Assembly (NCBI GenBank): GCA_016714795.1
Contig: JADKCA010000004.1
Coordinates: 353,501-417,500 of the forward strand
Direction of reading: 5' to 3'
DNA from: Sphingomonadales bacterium
GTDB taxonomy: Bacteria > Pseudomonadota > Alphaproteobacteria > Sphingomonadales > Sphingomonadaceae
DNA: 64,000 bases
Shown here: positions 59,222-64,000 of the stretch, in pieces
How the letters are laid out: the number at the start of each line of letters is the position of its first letter
How positions within the stretch are numbered: position 1 is the stretch's first letter
Translations under genes and position numbers: made by a program
The notes under the pieces: generated by a model
Databases searched by the model: none
What the model saw: only the letters and a program-made list of their open reading frames with translations
What the model was told of the DNA's origin: nothing

Positions 59222-61492
59222 CTAAAGTTCGATTTTCTGCGCTTCTGCCCATTCGGACAGAACAGCGCGGACCGAAGGCGGCGGGGAGGCCAGAATGTCC
59301 TTCATCACCGCAGCCGCAGCAGACACGTCGAGCGTGGCCAGCATCGCCTTGAGCGGACCCACCGCAGCCGGTGTCACGGACAGGCGATCAATGCCCAAAG
59401 CGATCAGCGCGACAGCTTCCAGAGACCGCCCGCCCATTTCTCCACAGACGGTCACGGGCACATTGGCTTCCCGTGCCGCATCCGATACGCGCTTCAGGAA
59501 ACGCAGGATAGAGGGGCTCAGCCAGTCATAGCGTTCGGCAAGCTTGGGATTGGCCCGGTCTGCCGCAAACAGGAACTGGGTCAGATCATTGGTGCCAATC
59601 GAGAGGAAGTCGACCTTGGGCAGCAAGATGTCCAGCTGTTCGGCCAAAGCGGGCACTTCCAGCATCGTGCCATAGCGCACGCAGCGCGGCGGCTGTTTGC
59701 CCACGCGCTTCACCCAGGCGCACTGCGCTTCGAACAGGGCCTTGGCCTCGTCACACTCCCAGGGTTCGGAAATCATCGGGAACATGACGTTGAGCGTGCG
59801 CCCCGCCGCCGCCTCGATCAGCGCGCGGGCTTGCACCTTCATCAGGCCATCACGTTCCATTGCCAGCCGTATGGCGCGCCAGCCCATGGCCGGATTCTCT
59901 TCTTCTTCCTCGGTCACGCGGAGATAGGGCAGGGCCTTGTCGCCGCCAATATCCACGGTGCGAAACACGACCGGCTTGTCCCCGGCGGCATCGAGCACAT
60001 CCTTGTAAAGGCGCTGCTGGCGCTCACGCTGCGGCATGGCTGCGGAAACGAGGAACTGGAATTCGGTCCGGAACAGGCCGATTCCGTCTGCGCCCGTCAC
60101 GTCGATCGCTGCCACATCATCACGCAGGCCCGCATTGACAAACAGGGTGATGCGCTTGCCATCTTTGGTCACTGGCGGCTTGTCGCGGAAGACAGCCAGA
60201 GCCGCGCGCCGCTTCTGGCTGACGGTCAGTTTCGCTTCGAACGCCTCTTCCATCGCGGGCGTGGGACGCACAAACGCAGAGGATTCGCTGGCATTGACCA
60301 GCACATCATCGCCTTCACCGATCAGACGGCGCACATCGCGGACCCGGCCCAGCATCGGCACGCCCATCGCGCGCGCGACAATGGTAACGTGCGCAGTGAG
60401 CGAGCCTTCCTCCAGAATGACGCCCTTCAGCCGCCGCCGGTCATATTCGAGCAATTCGGCAGGCCCCAGATTGCGCGCGATCAGGATGGTGTCCTGCCGC
60501 AAGCCGCTTTGCGCGGCAGAGCCCAGTTGGCCGGAAACGATGCGGATCAGCCGGTTGGACATGTCCTCCAGATCGTGCATCCGGTCCGCCAGCAGCGGAT
60601 CGTCGATCTGCCGCATCCGCATCCGGGTGCGCTGCTGCACGCGTTCGATGGCGGCTTCCGCCGTCAGGCCGCTGTCGATCGCCTCATTGATGCGCCGACG
60701 CCAGCCTTCATCATAGGCGAACATCTTGTACATTTCGAGGATCTCGCGATGCTCGCCCTCCACGCCGAACTCGGCCTCGCTCGCCATCCGCTCAATCTGT
60801 TCGCGCATCTTGTCGAACGCGGCATAGACGCGGTGACGCTCTGCTTCGGTATCTTCGGCGACTGTATGTTCGATGGTGACGCGCGGCTGGTGGAACACGG
60901 CAACGCCTGCGGCCATGCCATCCACCAGCTTCAGGCCGCTGATCGACTGGGCCGTGGCCGGCATCGCCTTGTTGCCGCGCCGCTCTTCATTGTCGATCAG
61001 CCCGGCATTGGCGATCAGTTCGGACAGCACCATCGCCACCGTCTGGAGCGCCTCGATCTCCACTTCCTCATAACGACGCGGATCGGCATGTTGCACGCAG
61101 AGCACGCCCACGGCATCTTCCTTGCGGATGATCGGCACGCCGGCAAAGCTGTGGAACAACTCCTCGCCCGTTTCAGGGCGGTAGGCAAAGTCCGGATGGC
61201 TGGTGGCCTCATCCAGATTGAGCGTCGCGATCTGCTCGGCAATGGTGCCGACCAGACCCTCGCCCAGCGCCAGTTTGGTGACGTGAACCGCCTCCTGCTT
61301 CAGCCCGCGCGTGGCAAATAGCTCCAGCACACCTTCACGGCGCAGATATATGGAGCAGACTTCGCTGGCCAATTCCTCACCGATGACATTGACCACCCGG
61401 TTGAGCTTGGCCTGAACCGATGCGCGCGAAGCCATCACCTCATGAAGGCCGGACAGAATGTTGCGGGCGGCACTGGCAGGGGTTTCAGGCAT
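59222..61492 (-). CDS. ptsP: PTS phosphoenolpyruvate phosphotransferase PtsP (EI-Ntr)
   Basis: The 756-residue protein has an N-terminal GAF domain (about 1-165) followed by the enzyme-I core. The active His is H368 in EEGSLTAHVTIVARAMG, and the core contains GADGIGLFRTEF and GTMLEVPALA. It passes phosphate from PEP to NPr in the nitrogen-related PTS, which in alphaproteobacteria also affects K+ and stress responses. It is divergent from the following sulfatase-like gene. Confidence 0.95.
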   Translation of the reverse strand: MPETPASAARNILSGLHEVMASRASVQAKLNRVVNVIGEELASEVCSIYLRREGVLELFATRGLKQEAVHVTKLALGEGLVGTIAEQIATLNLDEATSHPDFAYRPETGEELFHSFAGVPIIRKEDAVGVLCVQHADPRRYEEVEIEALQTVAMVLSELIANAGLIDNEERRGNKAMPATAQSISGLKLVDGMAAGVAVFHQPRVTIEHTVAEDTEAERHRVYAAFDKMREQIERMASEAEFGVEGEHREILEMYKMFAYDEGWRRRINEAIDSGLTAEAAIERVQQRTRMRMRQIDDPLLADRMHDLEDMSNRLIRIVSGQLGSAAQSGLRQDTILIARNLGPAELLEYDRRRLKGVILEEGSLTAHVTIVARAMGVPMLGRVRDVRRLIGEGDDVLVNASESSAFVRPTPAMEEAFEAKLTVSQKRRAALAVFRDKPPVTKDGKRITLFVNAGLRDDVAAIDVTGADGIGLFRTEFQFLVSAAMPQRERQQRLYKDVLDAAGDKPVVFRTVDIGGDKALPYLRVTEEEEENPAMGWRAIRLAMERDGLMKVQARALIEAAAGRTLNVMFPMISEPWECDEAKALFEAQCAWVKRVGKQPPRCVRYGTMLEVPALAEQLDILLPKVDFLSIGTNDLTQFLFAADRANPKLAERYDWLSPSILRFLKRVSDAAREANVPVTVCGEMGGRSLEAVALIALGIDRLSVTPAAVGPLKAMLATLDVSAAAAVMKDILASPPPSVRAVLSEWAEAQKIEL

Positions 61493-61594
61493 GACAGCCC
61501 GGTAACAGATCGGCGGGCGCGGCGCTAGGGCAGGGCCGCCGGGCCGATTGCGCTTAACCGGGGCTTAGGGGCTTTTCGATACAGGTGCAGGCTG

Positions 61595-63340
61595 GTGGAG
61601 GCGCGTGTGACGGAGGCCTCGAAGCGGAGATGGCTGGCCATGCCTGTGAAATGGGTGAAGATCGGGTTCCTGCTGGCCTATCTGGCCTGTGATCATGCGG
61701 CGATGGCAGAGCGCGTCGCGTCGCTCGGGCTGTCTGCTGGCTTGCTTCTTTATATAGGACTCTATGCGGTGTTGGCGCTGTGCCTTGGGGCAGCGGCCTT
61801 CATTCCGCGCACCGGGCTTCGCTTCGCCATGGCGCTTGTGCTGGTGGCGGCCTCCATCGCGCTGCAAAGCTATGAATGGGCGACGCGCCATGTGCTGGAC
61901 TATAATGCCTTTGAAACCATGCTCGCGTCGCGGGGGGACACTGGCGACGCCCTGAGCCAGCATGGGGCGGTCCTCTGGAAAAGCGTTCCAACCGCGCTGC
62001 TGCTCTTGCTGGGGCTGATTCTCCCCCCACGGGGATGGCGCTTGCCCGGCTGGGCCGCAGTGGGGGCTCCGCTGGCCGGGCTCGGGCTGCTCTCTGTCAT
62101 GCTCTATATAAGGGGCGGTGAAGGCGCGCGTGCCTTGCCAGCACCATTCGTGCCTTTGGCACATGCTTCAATCCTCGGCGCAGTCTCGCTGACCGAGGCT
62201 GGCCAGGAGCGTCAGCCGGTCACGCTCCAGCCCACCCAGCCACGCGGGGACGGAGACATTGTCATCCTCGTCGATGAAAGCGTGGCGGCCAATTATCTGG
62301 ACATCAACAATGCCCAAGGCGTCCGCTCCGGGTTGAAGGAGGCGCGGCCGGGCCTGGCCATTCACAATTACGGGATCGCCGCTTCGGTCACCAATTGCAG
62401 CCCCGGCAGCAACAAGACGCTGCGATTCGGTGGCACGCGGGACAATTATCGGCTGGCGGCGCGAATCTGGCCTTCGATCTGGGCCTATGCCCGCAAGGCC
62501 GGTTATCGCACTGTCTATATGGACGGGCAGCGGACCGGCGGCGAACTCCAGAATCTGGCGACGCCGGAAGAGCGGGCTGAAATAGACGACTTCATCCAGC
62601 TGCCCGACGTGCCGGTGCGCGACCGGGATATGGAACTGGCCCGTCTGGTGCGCGCCCGAATCGACAATGGCGTTCAAGAGCTCATCTATGTGAACAAGGT
62701 GGGCGGGCATTTCCCGGTGGCAGACAAATATCCCGATTCGCTCATGCGGTATCACCCAGCGCTGGAGCGCGGCGCGATGGCTGACATTACTGATATGGGG
62801 CCGGTCCATGCAGATTTTGACGGGAACGCAGATTATTGGCGCCGCTATCGCAACGCCTATCGCAACACGATGCTGTGGAACACCGCAGCCTTTTTTGACC
62901 GCCTCCTGGCGGGGCTCGATCCGTCGCGCGCCATCATTCTCTATACATCGGATCACGGCCAGGATCTGCACGAACGCGGGCAGGAGGGGAAAGCCACCCA
63001 CTGCATCAACGATCCGGCCCCGGAAGAGGGCGCCGTTCCACTGGCCGTGATCGACAGCGCCGAATCTCCCCGTCTCGGCTGGACAGAATCGATGAAGCGG
63101 AATCGTGATGGAATGAGCCACTTCCGCCTGTTTCCAACGATTCTGACGCTGATGGGGTATGACTCAACCGCACTCAAAGCCAATTACGGCCCCACGCTGA
63201 TCGCTACGGACCCTGACCCTATGACCTTCACGATCAACTACTTCTCTGCCTTGGGGAAAGAGCCCACCTGGCGCAGGGTTGTGCCGGAAAACCTCTTAAA
63301 ACCGCCAATTTCCGATCAAGGCGGGCCAGCGACGCAGTGA
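61595..63340 (+). CDS. Membrane sulfatase-fold (phosphoethanolamine transferase-like) enzyme
   Basis: The protein of about 581 residues (GTG 61595; ATG 61640 also possible) has four or five N-terminal helices and a periplasmic alkaline-phosphatase-superfamily domain. It shows VILVDESVAANYLD, the nucleophile region SVTNCSPGSN, VNKVGGHFPV and the metal site YTSDHGQDLHERG. This resembles lipid A/OPG phosphoethanolamine transferases. It likely modifies an envelope glycan or lipid. A weak hairpin follows its stop. Confidence 0.85.
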   Translation: MEARVTEASKRRWLAMPVKWVKIGFLLAYLACDHAAMAERVASLGLSAGLLLYIGLYAVLALCLGAAAFIPRTGLRFAMALVLVAASIALQSYEWATRHVLDYNAFETMLASRGDTGDALSQHGAVLWKSVPTALLLLLGLILPPRGWRLPGWAAVGAPLAGLGLLSVMLYIRGGEGARALPAPFVPLAHASILGAVSLTEAGQERQPVTLQPTQPRGDGDIVILVDESVAANYLDINNAQGVRSGLKEARPGLAIHNYGIAASVTNCSPGSNKTLRFGGTRDNYRLAARIWPSIWAYARKAGYRTVYMDGQRTGGELQNLATPEERAEIDDFIQLPDVPVRDRDMELARLVRARIDNGVQELIYVNKVGGHFPVADKYPDSLMRYHPALERGAMADITDMGPVHADFDGNADYWRRYRNAYRNTMLWNTAAFFDRLLAGLDPSRAIILYTSDHGQDLHERGQEGKATHCINDPAPEEGAVPLAVIDSAESPRLGWTESMKRNRDGMSHFRLFPTILTLMGYDSTALKANYGPTLIATDPDPMTFTINYFSALGKEPTWRRVVPENLLKPPISDQGGPATQ

Positions 63341-63365
63341 GAGGCCTGGCTGTTGCACGGCCTCT
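63340..63365 (+). terminator. Weak hairpin after the sulfatase-fold gene
   Basis: AGAGGCC (63340-63346) pairs with GGCCTCT (63359-63365) around a 12-nt loop directly after the stop. No T-run follows. Confidence 0.4.
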
Positions 63366-63432
63366 ACGCGGGCATTGAAACGGCGTTTTGGCGGCAACTG
63401 CAAAAAAAGTGAAAAGAATCAGTTTTGGGTTG

Positions 63433-63461
63433 TTGACACGAATCGGACCCGTCCTTAGAGG
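63433..63461 (+). promoter_or_regulatory. rRNA operon promoter
   Basis: TTGACA (63433-63438), 17 nt and TAGAGG (63456-63461) form a strong promoter about 350 nt before the 16S start. This fits sphingomonad rrn leaders. Confidence 0.75.
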
Positions 63462-63811
63462 AGCTCTTGTCGCGGCGATGAGCCAAACGGTTCACCCGCT
63501 TCCGCAACATTGCAGACACCGGGTAAGCCCCCATAAAACGGGGTGACATTCGGTGTCGGCGTTTTGCGCTCTTTGACATTGTAGATTTAGATGAAGGGAC
63601 ATGTGGGCGGCGGCCCCGGATCCAACGGCTTCAAGGCGTTGGGTGTTCGGGTAACCAAATTAGCCGTTCCAACAGTTCAGCGGGCTCACGCCTGTTGAGA
63701 CTGAAACATGTCCTATCACGTATCCATTACGTAATATGATTTGTGCAGGAATGGCTCCTTGAATGAGCGATTTCCGATAGGGCCTATTCCGCCCTGCCGG
63801 TTATCGAAATC
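63462..63811 (+). other. 16S rRNA leader region
   Basis: This non-coding leader lies between the rrn promoter and 16S. GGACATGT (63597-63604) and ACATGTCC (63706-63713) can pair to form part of a processing stem. No gene was seen in it. Confidence 0.7.
63568..63578 (+). promoter_or_regulatory. boxA antitermination element
   Basis: GCTCTTTGACA matches the rrn boxA core (TGCTCTTTAACA) with one change and lies about 234 nt before 16S. It supports Nus-factor antitermination of the rrn transcript. Confidence 0.7.
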
Positions 63812-64000
63812 AAACTTGAGAGTTTGATCCTGGCTCAGAACGAACGCTGGCGGCATGCCTAACACATGCAAGTCGAACGAAACCAAGGCTTCGGCCTGAA
63901 GTTTAGTGGCGCACGGGTGCGTAACGCGTGGGAATCTGCCCTTGGGTTCGGAATAACTCAGAGAAATTTGAGCTAATACCGGATGATGACGAAAGTCCAA
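63812..64000 (+). rRNA. rrs: 16S ribosomal RNA, 5' part (continues outside window)
   Basis: The start aligns with E. coli position 1 by the conserved GAGTTTGATCCTGGCTCAG block (from 63820). Downstream AACGAACGCTGGCGGCATGC, TAACACATGCAAGTCGAACG and CCTTGGGTTCGGAATAACTC are typical of Sphingomonadaceae. The gene is cut by the window end. Confidence 0.98.

Noticed and set aside
63341..63811. tRNA or protein gene before 16S
   Set aside because: No cloverleaf or open frame with support; the region fits an rrn promoter and leader.

Overview
The window is a high-GC alphaproteobacterial chromosome segment, most likely from a sphingomonad (Sphingomonadaceae). It ends in the first ~190 nt of a 16S rRNA gene whose 5' region reads like that family. 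Housekeeping synteny agrees: plsX-fabH-ihfA-merR at the left, and ptsP, a RodZ-like protein, cpoB, tilS and ftsH at the right. Coding density is very high and many gene pairs overlap by 4 nt (ATGA), so most genes sit in tight operons. No IS element, CRISPR array, prophage or tRNA gene was found.

Layout. 1-4 kb: fatty-acid initiation genes, IHF alpha, a MerR regulator, a cation/dicarboxylate symporter and a secreted nuclease-like protein. 4-11 kb: an SDR, a GNAT, small unknowns, a secreted protein with six periodic cysteine pairs, a badly frameshifted DUF11-type surface protein containing a run of 15 G, then ispG. 11-29 kb: an accessory catabolic region with a PAP2 protein, an HSL-type esterase, a Spinster-like MFS, SDRs, an AraC regulator and a cytochrome P450. 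Its core is two divergent operons around a TetR gene. The leftward operon holds a F420:NADPH oxidoreductase, CofD (F420 biosynthesis), a fused two-domain family III CoA-transferase and an SDR. The rightward operon holds an APH-like kinase, an MFS transporter and two tandem PQQ/cytochrome c dehydrogenases. 29-38 kb: dxs with a Fur/Zur-like regulator, a MerC-like membrane protein, a UbiC-like protein, a frameshifted FAD amine oxidase fused to a cyclic-nucleotide-binding domain, rlmN, a HAD hydrolase, DUF805 and a VIT1-family protein. 38-48 kb: an SMP-30 lactonase, scoA/scoB separated by a HAD-like lipoprotein, an MFS, a GST, gshA, a class A PBP and small genes. 48-52 kb: the Anbu cluster (Anbu peptidase, transglutaminase-like protein, alpha-E protein, ATP-grasp). 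52-64 kb: an S41-like protein, a DUF3800 protein, ftsH, tilS, cpoB, a RodZ-like gene, ptsP, a membrane sulfatase-fold protein and an rrn promoter with boxA and 16S.

The best candidate for an undescribed system is the divergent TetR-centred locus (17.0-29.1 kb). It couples deazaflavin F420 genes, which are uncommon in sphingomonads, to CoA activation by a CoA-transferase whose N-terminal half lacks the catalytic Asp. It also carries two PQQ dehydrogenases that lack the usual vicinal Cys pair. Nearby promoters carry strong dyad operators (14764-14791 and 15773-15793). Its substrate cannot be read from the sequence. Secondary candidates are the Anbu cluster with a Cys-less transglutaminase, the periodic-cysteine secreted protein, and the oxidase-cNMP fusion.
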